Origin: Prorocentrum cordatum
Lineage: Eukaryota; Sar; Dinophyceae; Prorocentrales; Prorocentraceae
Direction of reading: 5' to 3'
Assembly: GCA_963575745.1 (NCBI GenBank)
Contig: CAUYUJ010019107.1
Span: forward strand, 15,001 to 77,500
Length of the DNA stretch: 62,500 nucleotides
Shown here: positions 11,111 through 21,324 of the stretch, piece after piece
How positions within the stretch are numbered: position 1 is the stretch's first letter
Layout: the number at the start of each line of letters is the position of its first letter
The notes under the pieces: generated by a model
Database searches by the model: none
Seen by the model: the letters and a program-made list of their open reading frames with translations, nothing else
Told to the model about the DNA's origin: nothing
Made by a program: the position numbers and the translations under genes

Positions 11111-12130
11111 TAAAGTGCCGCCCAAACTGGAGCGCGCATGCTCGTTCGAATTCTCAGACTGGCAACTTCCAAAACGGATTGAAAAACGGCACGTCGAGCT
11201 CGGGCTCTGGGGTCCCAATTCCACGACTTCTGCAAAGGGCGACCATCGGCGGGGTCAGGAAGACGGCCGTGAGCTCCACGGGCGCATCCAGGCGAAGGGC
11301 CGCCTTCCACTTTGGGCGCCCTCAGTGCCCGCCTTTCAGGTTTGCAGACGTCCGACTTGGCAGTTTTTTCCCTGAGCTGCTCACCTGGGGGGCTGGCGGC
11401 GTGCGGAGCCAGGTCCTCGCTCGCACGCGCGCGAGCGCGGTTGATCCAAGAGGGGATGAGGGCCGCCCGCGCACCTCCTTCGCACCCTGGTAAAGGCAAC
11501 TGATCCAATCATTATTTCTACGTCTGCTGTGCCACCTGTGCTGCAAAATGTCGTCGGCGCTTCGTGCCGAAATTACTCCGTGCTGCTCGAAGTGCCAAAA
11601 TGTAGGCATCATGTAATGTTCGTTCCCGCCACCCCTCCCGCGTCGCATTGCTCGCGCGCTATTGAAACGCTTTTCAATCCAGAATGTGCTCTCGCCCAAT
11701 GTGGCGAGACAAGATACGTGGCTTCACTGACAATACGTCGTTCTTCAGCTGCAGTAGATTCCTCGTCGGGCACAGCACAGCGAACGTCTGCACCCAGCCC
11801 GAAGGGTTGCACTCCGAGTTCGGCCACCTGTCCAAAACCACACGGAATCTCTGGCGCTGTCGCCGTAGTCCCCGTCGGTGCTCTCGCAGTGTAGCGCATC
11901 GTTGATATTCGGTCCCCTGCTCGACGAAGTACTCTTCATCCTCCTCCATCATAATGCCCCCGGTATACGCCCAAAGTGCATCAGGAAGTGTGCGAATGGG
12001 AAGATTGCGACACAGCTCAGCTTTATTATATAGATGTTTTTATGGTTCGCATGTTTTTTTTATCGCGCTCAGGGCCCCCGTGGCATGATCCCAACAGTGT
12101 GTCACGATCCCGCAAATGTGTGTTTCCTTT

Positions 12131-12520
12131 CTACACCGAAGTCCATGCTGGTAGCTGAACTTGCACATGCAGGAACATATGATGTCGCCGTACTCGCGCG
12201 CCTATGAGCTGCAAGATCCGAGAAAGCTGGCCTACTGTTCCAACGCTAGAGCAAGTAAGACTGGTCGGCGCACACATGTAGTCAATGAGCGTCTCCACTC
12301 CACCAGCTTCGTACCAGGTAGACAGCCCATGTTCAGCACTCTTCACCGCCATGTAAATATTCTCAAGCAGTTCACGCAGCAATTGTCCAGCCAAGTGCTC
12401 AGCTCGGGCCCCATATTCTCCGATAGCCTCTGTCTCGTACGTGGTGGAGTTCGGTGGCAGAGAAATCCCCATGTCATCGTTCAAGCCTGCGCAGAGGATG
12501 GGGGCACTCCGACTGGATGT
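12131..12520 (-). pseudogene. EEP endonuclease, C-terminal part
   Basis: Minus-strand frame with the ordered pieces ENIYMAVKSAEHGLSTWYEA, GGVETLIDYMCAP and LQLIGARVRRHHMFLHVQVQ. In LINE endonucleases the C-terminal signature is a TW(Y/F)… strand, an (R/x)IDYI strand and a final (S/R)DH.P.…V.V strand. All three positions are recognisable, with the usual Asp-His pair altered to HH in the last. The frame ends at a stop at 12,131, and the next part of the protein resumes in another frame. It is probably inactive. Confidence 0.55.
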
Positions 12521-12784
12521 CTTGATGAGTAATCCCACCAGCCCTCTGGGCGTAGGTGGTTCCGGGAATTTCCTCTTCCACCCCTCCTTCTTCCCCTTCG
12601 GGGAAGGGTTTACCCCTCCCCCTAACCCCCTCCCATGGACTTGGACGGGGGGTTCCACTGGTAATTGGAGCGTCCAACGCGGCCTCGGCGAGGAAGCCAA
12701 AATCATCGGTGTTACTAGGGTTTTGGCCCCATTTTGGCCTCTTGGGGGGCAGGGCTAATTAACCCCACCCTCTTCTTTGATCGA

Positions 12785-13130
12785 TCTCCTCCAAGATGGC
12801 CCCAAGAGGCGCCCAAGAGGCCCCAAGAGGCTTCCAAAAGGCCTCCAAGAGGCCCCAAGAGGCCGCCATGAGGCCCCAAGAAGCCCCCAAGAGGCTCCCA
12901 GGATGGTTCCAAGAGGCCTCCAAGAGGCTCCAAGAGGCCGCCATGAAGCTCCAAGAGACCCCCAAGAGGCCCCAAGAGGCCTCCAACAGGCCCCCAAGAG
13001 CCCCCCAAGAGGATCCCAAGCGGCGTCAAGAGGCCCCCCCGAAGCACCCCAGACGCCCAAGAGCCCCCATTGACCGCCAAGAGACCCCCAAGACATGCGA
13101 AGAGGCTTCCAAAAGGCTTCCAAGAGGCAT
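12785..13130. repeat. CCCAAGAGGCC minisatellite inside the LINE endonuclease
   Basis: About 345 bp of CCCCAAGAGG(C/G)(C/T)TCC units with occasional CCGCCATGA spacers. It accounts for the frames rich in Gly-Leu-Leu-Trp on one strand and Pro-Lys-Arg on the other. It separates two parts of one protein domain and therefore arrived, or expanded, after the LINE. Confidence 0.85.
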
Positions 13131-13171
13131 CCGAGCGGCATTCAACCATCCACCCAGCGTCATCATTCTCC

Positions 13172-13684
13172 TCATCCCTCCTTCGCTCGGTTCCTCGCCA
13201 CCCCCTCATCTATCCATCTGGCCTCCTTTTCCGCCTCATCCTTTGCACGGATCGGCTGTCCCTCTCGTTGCTCCCCCACTTCCCTGATCTCTTCAACTTG
13301 CCTGGACATCGTTTCTGGATGGGCTGGTGGGGACACGCGAAGCGTCAAGAATTCCGCTATCCATTCGACGCGGCCACGAGCAATGCAGTCATACTTGGGC
13401 CCCTCGGCCTTAGTCTTGACCCCCGGAGGAAAGCGCACTCCTATAAGCGTAACATCACACAACGAAAATGCGACTCGCACAACAAGTCCTCGTCCCGCGT
13501 ATGCGGTACTGGGGGGCCAAGATGCGTCGCAGATGTCGTCACTTGCCCTTGCATCCGAAAACAATGGTAATGCCAATGGAACCGCTAGTGTACTGCCCAA
13601 GACTCCAGCCACCTTCGACCTGCCACCTCCGTCCGATCCGTCGCTGTTGCGCACGAAGCTGTGGGCGGGAGCAGGTTCCGACAA
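13172..13684 (-). pseudogene. EEP endonuclease, middle part
   Basis: 170-codon minus-strand frame containing GRGLVVRVAF, CDVTLIGVRFPP and RVEWIAEFL. These match the pattern of central beta-strands of LINE apurinic-type endonucleases, where a strand ends in …G.Y.PP before a helix. The 3' end of the frame (after about 13,290) is low-complexity and is replaced by the minisatellite insertion. The corresponding C-terminal part resumes at 12,520. Assignment is by pattern recognition only. Confidence 0.45.
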
Positions 13685-13979
13685 GGGTCACACAGTCAAA
13701 GCTGTCACACGCCAAATGTATATCCTCCTGTCTGTCACGGCGGGATGAAGAAAGAGGATTGTAGTGTCCACATCGCCATATGCGCGGCAGCAGCGTTGGC
13801 GACGGTGTTGCACCCCCCATCTCTCGAGCAGGTATCCAACTTGAGCTGATGCAGGCCCCTGCAGCCATGATGGCCACCAGCAGCCTGGGGTTCAACATCA
13901 GACCTGACAGGCCATGGTATGAAAAACATACTGTGAGGTCCGTGACCGCCCTGCAATCGCTTAAGCCAGAACGGCGACT

Positions 13980-14190
13980 AGGAGGGAGTGGGGGAGGAGG
14001 GATGTGTAGAAGGGAAGAACGGCGAGGGCAAGGATGCAGAACATGGGGAGAAGCCAGGACGGTCAACATCAAACGCGGAGGAGGAAGCACGGGGGAGCGG
14101 GGGAGCAGCAGAAGAGCGGGACGAGGAGGCAGAGCGGGGGGGGGAGAGAGAGGAGGGCGCAAAAGGAGGAGAAGAGGAGGCGGCGAGGAG
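13980..14190. repeat. Purine-rich low-complexity tract
   Basis: GGA/GAA-rich DNA next to the 14.2-kb exon, probably intronic. The long plus-strand frame across it (375 codons, 13,780-14,907) is rejected as an antisense/low-complexity artefact. Confidence 0.6.
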
Positions 14191-14193
14191 GAG

Positions 14194-14350
14194 CGCGTCC
14201 CGCTCGACCACGACCATCTTGGGCACGTCCTCCACGGAACACTCGCCGAGCAGGAGCCGCACCACCGTCTCGAAGACGGAGAGGCCGGGCGCGCGGCCCG
14301 GGCCGTGGGAGAAGTGGTCGAAGATGGTGTTCTGCGACCAGCCGATCTCC
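14194..14350 (-). CDS. Putative host exon, high GC3, unknown protein
   Basis: On the minus strand, about 50 codons read GWSQNTIFDHFSHGPGRAPG and then SVFETVVRLLLGECSVEDVP, KMVVVERDA. Nearly every codon ends in G or C, and the sequence alternates amphipathic helices, unlike the flanking GA- and CT-rich repeats. A plausible acceptor (GGTCGCAG before AACACC) lies at about 14,332-14,340, and protein sense is lost near 14,194, where a GC- or GT-poor donor would be needed. I read it as one internal exon of a real nuclear gene. I cannot name the protein, and no partner exon is certain in the window. Confidence 0.45.
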
Positions 14351-14359
14351 TCCCCTCGC

Positions 14360-14960
14360 CTCTCCTCCTTCCTCCCTCCCAGTTGCCCTCATCGTACCTC
14401 TCCCCCTCCCCTCTCACCTCTACAAGCAACACCGATACAAGCCACTCTCCTCTCTCCCCCTGGCGTTTGGCCGACGGGTGCTCCGCCCCTTCCGCGTCCT
14501 GTCGTGCTTCTTACGCACAGGATTGGAGGAGCGTCACTTGTAGCGTGACTTGGTCCAATACTATTGTTGCCCATGTTTCGAGATGTTGCTCCCGCTGCGG
14601 CGGTGACACTATTTCCGGATCGGCGCTGTGCTCCCGTCGTTCAGAATCGCGCTTTCGCCCCAGCGCGGGCCACTTTTCTGGATCCGAGGCCTCCTCATCA
14701 TTGTCGCCCTTGGAAACACACGCAAAACCCTTAACGCTCAAAACCGTGGTCGTCGATCCACCACGACGAAGAAAAGGGGGAAGGAATGACGGGGCAGGAG
14801 GTCTTCCTTCTCCTTCGTCTCCTTCTCCCGCGGAGGCCCCCTCCCAAGATCGATCCTGGCCAAATCTCCAAACCGCGTCGAGCCCTGGCGGGAGCAACAC
14901 CTCCTAAAACATAGAACAAACACAAACACAACATGTTACTCAACGTAAGGCCTCAAACCG
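14360..14960. other. No gene supported; C/T-rich then mixed DNA
   Basis: Pyrimidine-rich DNA (14,350-14,480) beside the exon, then mixed sequence with no coherent frame. It could be intronic. Confidence 0.4.
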
Positions 14961-15230
14961 TGCGTTGTTGCACTGTGGAGGTGAAATCAACACGGTGTAA
15001 AAGATGTGGTGAAAGCCATGTCGTGCAAGCTATGTGATGTGTACAATGGGAAGACACATAGGCGGTGTACATTGCGTGATGAAAAATAAGTAGTGTAAGC
15101 TACCGTGTGTGAGCTGTGAAAATGAAAACTAGGCGGTATCAGCTGAGTGATGAAAACTGTAATGTCAACTATGCGGTGCGATCTCGAGGTGGAAACTATA
15201 GGGTGTACGCAATGTGATGTCGGAAATTGG
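14960..15230. repeat. Degenerate GTGTA…GTGATG short-unit array
   Basis: Repeated words such as GTGTACA, GTGATGAAAA, AGGCGGTGTA and CTATG(C/T)GGTG spaced 18-30 bp apart. Similar in style to the GTGTACACA array at 59.6-60.3 kb. Confidence 0.5.
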
Positions 15231-15399
15231 GGGTGAGATCTAAGTAAAACGGAGACCCCCCACCGAGAAATAGGTTTCGGTTTCGTGTTTGTGTTGTACG
15301 TGCGGGCGAGGCGAAGCTACGTGGGCGGGCGAGCAGAATGAACACGCCGTGGCTACAGCGAAACTTGGCCAAATGATGCTCTGCCCCCGGTTGTCCAGC

Positions 15400-15885
15400 G
15401 GCAAGCCAGGGGTGTCCCGATGGAGTCCCGATGGCGTCACGATGGTGTCTCGATGATGTCCAGATGGTGTCCCGATGGTGTCTCGATGGTGTCCCAATGG
15501 TGTCTCGACGGTGTCCCGACGGTCTTCCGATGGAGTCCAGATGGTGTCCCGATGGTGTCCCGATGGTGTTCACGTGGCGTCCCGAAGATATCCTAATGGT
15601 GTTCCGATGGCGTTCCGATGGTGTCCGGATGTTGTCCCGATGGTTTCCCGATTTGGTTTCCCGATTGTGTCCAAATGGTCCCGATGGTGTCCAGATGGTG
15701 TTCTGATAATGTCCAGAAGGTGCCCCAATGTGTTTCGATCGTGTCCCAATGGTGTACTGATGGCGTCCTGGTGGTGTCACGATTGTGTCCCGATGGTGCT
15801 CCGACGGTACCCCGATGGTGTCCGATTTGTTCCCCAACAGTATCCCTTTGGTGGCTGGATGATTGTCCCGATGGTTGTTCCGTGA
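15400..15885 (+). repeat. 11-bp minisatellite (GATGGTGTCCC)
   Basis: About 40 tandem copies of an 11-bp unit GATGGTGTCCC with CTC, CAA and CGA variants. Because 11 is not a multiple of three, every frame is open and repeats every 11 residues on both strands. None of these frames is a gene. Confidence 0.9.
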
Positions 15886-15889
15886 TATC

Positions 15890-16330
15890 GATTCATAGAT
15901 AGTGAGGTCGATCGATAGTGAGACCGATCCATAGTTATATATCGATTGATATGTGGTGGGTCGATTGTGAGATGGATGCTGGGACCGGCTGGTAGTGAGA
16001 CTGGTAGGGTGACATATGGCGAGATCGACAGTGATATATATATATATATATATATATACAAACAGATACCGAGATCGATAGTGAGAAAATGCGGCCGATT
16101 GTGATACCGACAGATCAGTCGTGAGACCGGCAGTGAGCTCGACAAAAATATGGTGTGATCGGTCGAGAGCTTGATAATGAGATCGACCGTGGAACCGAGA
16201 GCGAGATCGATAGTGGGGCCAATCGTGAAATCGAGCACTCCGATAGTGATGTCGATAGTGGGATCGATAATACTGTCGATGGTGGTACCTGCAGTGAGGC
16301 CAATAGTGGCATCGCCAGACATATCATGGA
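15890..16330 (+). repeat. ATCGATAGTGAG minisatellite with TA microsatellite
   Basis: Irregular 12-18 bp units on ATCGATAGTGAG, interrupted by a pure (TA)n run at about 16,036-16,060. Confidence 0.8.
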
Positions 16331-16333
16331 CGG

Positions 16334-17008
16334 ATGGACCACAATGGGCCCAGTCTGCACGGCGAGAGAGAAACGCAACGATCTGCGCGAATTGTGCATC
16401 TTGCGCAGAACAGAGCAAGATGCTCTATGCTCGAGCCCCTGGCGAGCGGGGGGAGAGCAGGGAGGCCCTCTCCGCAGGCGAGTCACGGCAGGACGAAAAG
16501 CCGGGGACAGGGGCAAAGACACCGGACCAAGACGCGTCGGGGCAGCCTGAGATCCGGCGGCTCTGGAATGTGCTGGAGAATGTATCTGGCGCCACGGCAG
16601 CTCCAAGGTGTCCTGGGGCTCCCTGAAGGCGTCCCGGAACGCTCCGAGACGCTGTGTCCCTGTCCCATCTCGGCGGCGCCCCTCCTCCACATCGACGTCG
16701 ATGCAGCAAGCCTGCGCGACCGCGCACGCCGCATCTCCATCCATGCCGCGCCCCCCCCCGGCGACCCGAGTGACCTGGGCCGAATGGTCTGCGCCGAGGT
16801 CGGAAAACGCCGCGCCAGTCCCAGAGGAGCAGGAATAAACAACACAGTACCCGTACTGCCGCTCCACGGACCTCTCCTGGGGCGCGTTCGAAGCAGAATT
16901 CGGAGGAGAACCCAGCATTGGTGACGAGAGAAAGGTGGTGCTATCGGTATCTGTTCCTCCTCTCAGGGGAGGGAAAGGGGGTGGGGGCACAACCCCTAAA
17001 GGGCCCAC
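16334..17008. other. Overlapping open frames on both strands, undecided
   Basis: A 196-codon plus-strand frame (16,334-16,924) and an overlapping 297-codon minus-strand frame (16,115-17,008) are both open. The minus frame contains FSDLGADHSAQVTRV and RDAFREPQDTLELPW; the plus frame contains LQGVLGLPEGVPERSETLC. Both look partly protein-like and neither shows a domain. At most one can be real, and the minus frame runs into the 15.9-16.3 kb satellite, which counts against its C-terminal end. Confidence 0.2.
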
Positions 17009-17172
17009 GTCGTCAGACAGATGTGATACCGCAGGGCTGGACCTGAACAGTGTTTATCGCTTTCGCTTTGTTTTCGGTGTTCCTCGCTTTGTCTCGAATT
17101 CGCTTTTGCTGCAGAACGGCATCGAAACGAAAACGGCCCACGAAACGCACAAACAACGTTTTCTAGGTTTAG

Positions 17173-17324
17173 GTCGGGCCTGTCCCCCTACAGGGGGATT
17201 TGGGGCGAAAAATGAAAACTACTCCGAAAATGCGCCCCTGAATGCTCGAAAATAGGAACGAAATAATCCCCACACTATTTCTTACTATTTCCGAACATGC
17301 CCCCTGTAGGGGGACAGGCCCGAC
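17173..17324. mobile_element. MITE with perfect 25-bp terminal inverted repeats
   Basis: The first 25 bp (starting GTCGGGCCTGTCCCCCTACA) are an exact reverse complement of the last 25 bp (ending TACAGGGGG-type tail, then …GGCCCGAC). The total is 152 bp with an A/T-richer interior and no coding capacity. No clear target-site duplication is visible; the flanks are GGTTTAG and TTACTG. Size and structure fit a miniature inverted-repeat element, but a foldback regulatory hairpin cannot be excluded. Confidence 0.7.
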
Positions 17325-17479
17325 TTACTGTTAGGCCTACCCCTGTGACAACCGCATGGCCGAGGGGGCGGCGGGCTCTCGCAAGGCGGCGCAGGCGAAC
17401 GCGAGCGTGGGCGCTCGACGGAACCCCGCAAAGACTGAGACGCGCCGACAGTGCGCGGAACGGTAGCGTGTGAAGGAGG

Positions 17480-17640
17480 GTGAGCAGAAGGAGGAGGAGG
17501 AGGAGGAGGAGGAGGAGGAGGAGGAGGAGGAGGGAGGAGGAGGAGGAGGAGGAGGAGAGGAGGAGGAGGAGGAGGAGGAGGAGGGAGGAGGAGGAGGGGG
17601 AGGAGGAGGAGGAGAGGAGGAGGAGGGGGAGGAGGAGGAG

Positions 17641-17675
<35 letters not shown>

Positions 17676-17830
17676 GGAGGAGGGGGAGGAGGAGGAGGAG
17701 GTGGAGGAGGAGGAGGCGAAGGAGGAGGAGGAGGAGGGGGAGGAGAGGAAGAGGAGGAGGAGGAGGAGGAGGAGCAGGAGGAGGAGGACGACGACGACGA
17801 CGACGGACCGACCGACCGACCGACCGACCG
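17480..17830 (+). repeat. (GGA)n array followed by (CGAC)n
   Basis: About 300 bp of GGA/GAG with A and G interruptions, then (GAC)n and (CGAC)n to 17,830. Poly-Glu, poly-Arg and poly-Pro frames across it are artefacts of composition. Confidence 0.95.
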
Positions 17831-17839
17831 ATGAGACGA

Positions 17840-18560
17840 AGACGATCGAGGACTCAGGGTATCTGGTTTCTTGGGTGCTTTTCGCCCGTTCTGGGCCTCC
17901 TGGGGCGCCCTCTTTTCCGCGGCTGGATCCACCTCGGAATCCTGGTCAATACGCACGTTCGTGGACAGGTCAAAGGGTCGATTTATTCGAAAAGGAAAAC
18001 GAGGAGGAGGAACGGATAGGAGGTCTCGGAAGGATTTCTGGGATTGTGTGATCTGTACTGGGCTTGGGAAAGTTCTGATGATATGTCGGGTATTCTTTTT
18101 CGGGGCCACTACTTCGAAGGGGTCCATGGACGTATTGTTTGTTTGATGCGGTGCGTCGCTTGCTGATTTCAAGATTGCCATTTTTCTTGCTTCACCTGCT
18201 CATCCTGCCCCTTTTGTTATCGTCAGATACCCTACCTGGAGCCTCCCTGGGGGTCCTGGCCCCTCCCAGTGCTTCCTGGGCCCATCTCCTCCTCCTCGCC
18301 CGCCTGGCATACGGTTTTCTGGCACCTCCTCCACCTCCTCCTCCTCTTCCTCCTCCTCCTCCTCCTTTCCTTTCCCTTTTCCGCCCTGCAGGAAGACCGT
18401 CTGGGCCGCCCGCCCTTGCCGCGCGGCACGGGCCCGAAATCTCGCGGGCGGCCAGCCTAGCAATGCCCGACCCGCGGGACGCCCCCTCCCCGTGGCCGGG
18501 AGCTTGCCGGCCAGCCGTCCACGCGGGGCACCGAGAGGCCTAGCCATGGGCTCCCGTGAA
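17840..18560. other. Spacer with a (CCT)n tract
   Basis: (CTC)n occurs at 18,320-18,370. From 18,380 to 18,560 a minus-strand frame (GAPRGRLAGKLPATGRGRPA…ARQGRAAQTVFLQ) has high GC3 and could be an exon, but nothing else supports it. Confidence 0.3.
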
Positions 18561-18685
18561 GGGGTCCCTCCGGCGGCCTCCCCCAGTAGTAATAGGCTGG
18601 AGGGCCGCGCGGTGGGTTGCATCCGGAAGCGCCCCAATGAGCTGGGTGCTGCTCGGGGGCGGTGAGCTGAGTGCTGCCGGGTGCT

Positions 18686-18770
18686 CCTCCTCCTCCTCCT
18701 CCTCCTCCTCCTCCTCCTCCTCCTCCTCCTCCTCCACCTCCTCCACCTCTTCCTCCTCCTCAACTCCTCA
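18686..18770. repeat. (CTC)n microsatellite
   Basis: About 80 bp of near-perfect CTC/TCC repeats. Followed by a C/G-rich spacer to 19,220 with no supported gene. Confidence 0.95.
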
Positions 18771-19220
18771 CCTTCTGTCCAAGCACGTAACAGCGGACGC
18801 TATTTTTCTGGTCCGGCGAATATTTGAGAGAACCTGGTACAAGTAAGAAAAAGCATATTTACAACGCTGGGGCCATTGTGGCGGGCCCCAATGCAATCGG
18901 CCCCCGCCCGCGCGAATCGCGGGGCCCCCGAAACGCTCGGCCGCGCGGCCCCCGCGCCAAGAAAGGCGCGCCGTCGGCCCCGAGACATCCGCGCCGAAAG
19001 GGCGGGGGATCCAGGATGAGATCCGACGCGGGGGGCGCCGCGCAAAGCCGCTCGCTGTCATCTGAGCGGCGCGGGGCGCGAAGCCCCGACGCCACGCGAA
19101 CCCTGAGCGGGCTCAAAACTCGACGCGGGCCGCGCCGTGGCGGCGCGGGGAGGCCCTCTCCCCCCGCGCTCATCGGACCGTCCCCATCCGATCACTGCCG
19201 CCCAATCCACGAACAAGCGC

Positions 19221-19631
19221 TTACATGCAAACTTTCGGCGGTGACCACACGGTGATAGCGACGATGTGCCGCTCGTTCATATGCGGGCGCCGTTTCTTAG
19301 ATATGCGCGACGCCCTCCATAACCTAAAGTCCGAAACTTTCGCGTGCGCAGGACAGCGCGCCGATCCATGCGGCAATGTGCCGACGTCAATGCGAAGCTT
19401 CACTGGCGGTTTGGCCCTGCGCGCCTCGACTTCACCAACGCCATCGCTTTGCAAGGACATTGACTCGACGCGCCGCCGCCCCCGCCGAAAGGTCGGATCC
19501 AAAGCTGTACAGAATGCTCGCGCCGTGCTCACATAGACCGCGGCCGCCTGCTGGCCGCTGAACGCAAGCAGCTCCGCTACCACTGCGAAGGGTCCTCCGG
19601 CGCGCCTTGTTCTGGCCCGCGCCGCTCCCAT
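19221..19631 (-). pseudogene. Coding-like minus-strand frame, unknown
   Basis: 136-codon frame with varied composition: FAVVAELLAFSGQQAAAVYV, SMSLQSDGVGEVEARRAKPP and ASRISKKRRPHMNERHIVAI. No motif recognised. The style matches the decayed minus-strand regions at 9-11 and 30-34 kb. It may be a fragment of the same unknown element family. Confidence 0.35.
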
Positions 19632-20089
19632 TCTAATAGCCGCCCTTCACGGGCGGAAGCAATTCGATTGATGATGGCGACGGGAGGGAGAAGCGAGGAG
19701 AGAGGGACAGGATATAGGCAAAGCGGGAACACGAAAAAAGGCCCCAGGACGGGCCAGGAAGGCCCCAGGAGGCCCCCCGGACAGTCCAAAAGGGCCCCGA
19801 AACAGCTCAGGATCGCGGCTGAACGGCCCAAGACGGCATCAGGACGGGTCAAAGGGCCCCAACACGCCTCAATAATAATCCGAAAAGGCACCCATCGGGC
19901 TTCGGGAAACAACACATACATAGCTTGATGTTGGTTCGGACAGTGCTGAGCGTTCTCGGCAGTTCGAGTGTCCAACGCTCCAAACTGGGGAACGAGCCCG
20001 AGATCGCCGAAAAACGGTCCAAGAAACCCCTGGAAGGGCCCAGCGGTCTCATATCCTTTTGTTACTTTACGGATGGAGAAACGGCTCGG

Positions 20090-20450
20090 TGACCTCGCGA
20101 AAGCCGCCTCGAATGGACAAGGGCGGCGTTCTCCGCTTCCGCTGGGTCCTGCTGGAGGACGAAGGGAGTACGTCTGCCCAGGAAATGCTGCTGTACCAGC
20201 AGGTCGAAAACGCCAAGAACAAGAACCAGTTCCCAGGAACACAAGACCTCGGAGTGAGCAGCGACTAAGGCCGGGCTGGCGGGTGGGCTTTGCAGCCCAC
20301 GCAAGTTTTATCCTGGGACTTCGACGCGCAAGCCGCGCCGCAGGCCGCGGGGCTGCCCGCCGTGCCCGCGATTTCCAGGCGGACACCAGCCAACCAGCAG
20401 CAGGGAACCTGCCAATCGGGAGCCTGCCCATCGGAAGCCTCCCCTTGTCT
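20090..20450 (+). pseudogene. Unit copy 1: exon-like block
   Basis: In shifting frames reads as GDLAKAASNGQG, then FRWVLLEDEGSTSAQEMLLY and LGVSSD, the same protein as copy 3. Contains a premature TAA right after GVSSD and further breaks. Function unknown. Confidence 0.5.
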
Positions 20451-20879
20451 TCCCCTCTCCCCCCTCCCATATAGATGCAAGGTAATCCCTGAGCAGGAAA
20501 GCAGGAGGGGGAAGAGGCAACGGGAAGGAAAAGGAGGGAGGAGGGTGAGAAAAAAGAGGAGGACACGGAGGGAGGAAAGAGAGAGACAGAGGGGGGGCGG
20601 ATTTTATAGCACTAGGAGAAAACGCAAGCAAGATCGACGCACGGGCCGCCCTTAGAGATTTCCTGGTAATCGCGTGCAGAGGTCCTGTTCCGTGAAGGGG
20701 CCTGGAGAAGGCCGGGGTCGGTGCACAGGTGGCCTCCGAGGTATTCGTTCCCATGGGTTCACAAGTTCTCGGAGGTCTTTGGGGCCTGCCCGGAGCTGCC
20801 ACTTGTTGATTTTGTGCAGATATGTGATCTTTATCCAAGACTCCACCCTCTATTGTCTCAAATTCTGTTGTTTCTTAGC

Positions 20880-21255
20880 TGACAGATGGAAAAAACGGTT
20901 CTGTGACCTCGCGAGAGCCGGCTCGAAAGACAAGGGCGGCGCTCTCCGCTTCCAGTGGGCCCTGCTGGAGGACGAGGAGAGCACGTCTGCCCAGGGGATG
21001 CTGCCGTGCCAGTTCGTCGAAAGCGCCACGAAAAATTGTTCCCAGGAGTACAGGACATCGGAGTGAGCAGCGACAAGGGCTGCGCTGGCGCGTGGGCTTT
21101 GCAGTCCACGCAAGTCTTCTCCGGGGAGTTTGCCGTGCAAGCCGTGCCACGGGCCGCGGGTCCGCCCGCCGTGCCCGTGCCTTCCAGCGACTGCCGGCCG
21201 GCCGGCAGCCGGGGGCCTGCCCATAAGAGCCTCGCCCAATGGGCCGCGCGCGGGC
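20880..21255 (+). pseudogene. Unit copy 2: exon-like block
   Basis: Begins after TTGTTTCTTAG, a good 3' splice-site look-alike, and carries the same peptide in broken frames (FQWALLEDEESTSAQGMLPC; GVSSDKGCAGAWALQSTQVF). Runs directly into the central palindrome. Confidence 0.5.
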
Positions 21256-21324
21256 GAGCACTGTAATGTAAAATGTCGTCGCCGCGGCCTAGCCGCGGCG
21301 ACGACATTTTACATTACAGTGCTC
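21256..21324. repeat. Perfect 33-bp-arm palindrome at the centre of the inverted duplication
   Basis: Arms 21,256-21,288 and 21,292-21,324 are exact reverse complements separated by CTA. The outer part is A/T-rich (ACTGTAATGTAAAATGTC) and the inner part GC-rich (GTCGCCGCGGC). It would form a very stable hairpin and joins two head-to-head copies of the repeat unit. Confidence 0.95.

Larger units (their letters stand above)
11320..13790 (-). mobile_element. LINE-type (non-LTR) retrotransposon fragment with endonuclease
   Basis: Minus-strand remains of an endonuclease-encoding retroelement. From high to low coordinates: a poorly framed N-terminal part (13,790-13,690), the middle of an endonuclease/exonuclease/phosphatase (EEP) domain (13,684-13,290), an insertion of minisatellite DNA (about 12,521-13,170), the C-terminal third of the EEP domain (12,520-12,131), then an Arg-rich helical linker (about 12,110-11,320) with WDHATGALSAI and LREHRRGLRRQRQRF. 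That order (EEP, then a helical linker before the reverse transcriptase) is usual for LINE ORF2. The reverse transcriptase itself is not visible here, so the copy is truncated or rearranged. Confidence 0.55.

Noticed and set aside
12720-12745. Spliced-leader relic (CCCATTTTGGCC)
   Set aside because: Only about ten bases match and the following CTCTTGG diverges from CTCAAG; it sits in a G/C/T-rich spacer where chance matches are likely.
13780-14907. 375-codon plus-strand ORF
   Set aside because: It crosses GA-rich repeats and is antisense to a much better minus-strand exon at 14,194-14,350; composition is Arg/Gly/Ser-rich.
17470-18051. Long plus-strand poly-Glu frame and antisense poly-Pro frame
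   Set aside because: Both are translations of the (GGA)n array and carry no independent protein signal.
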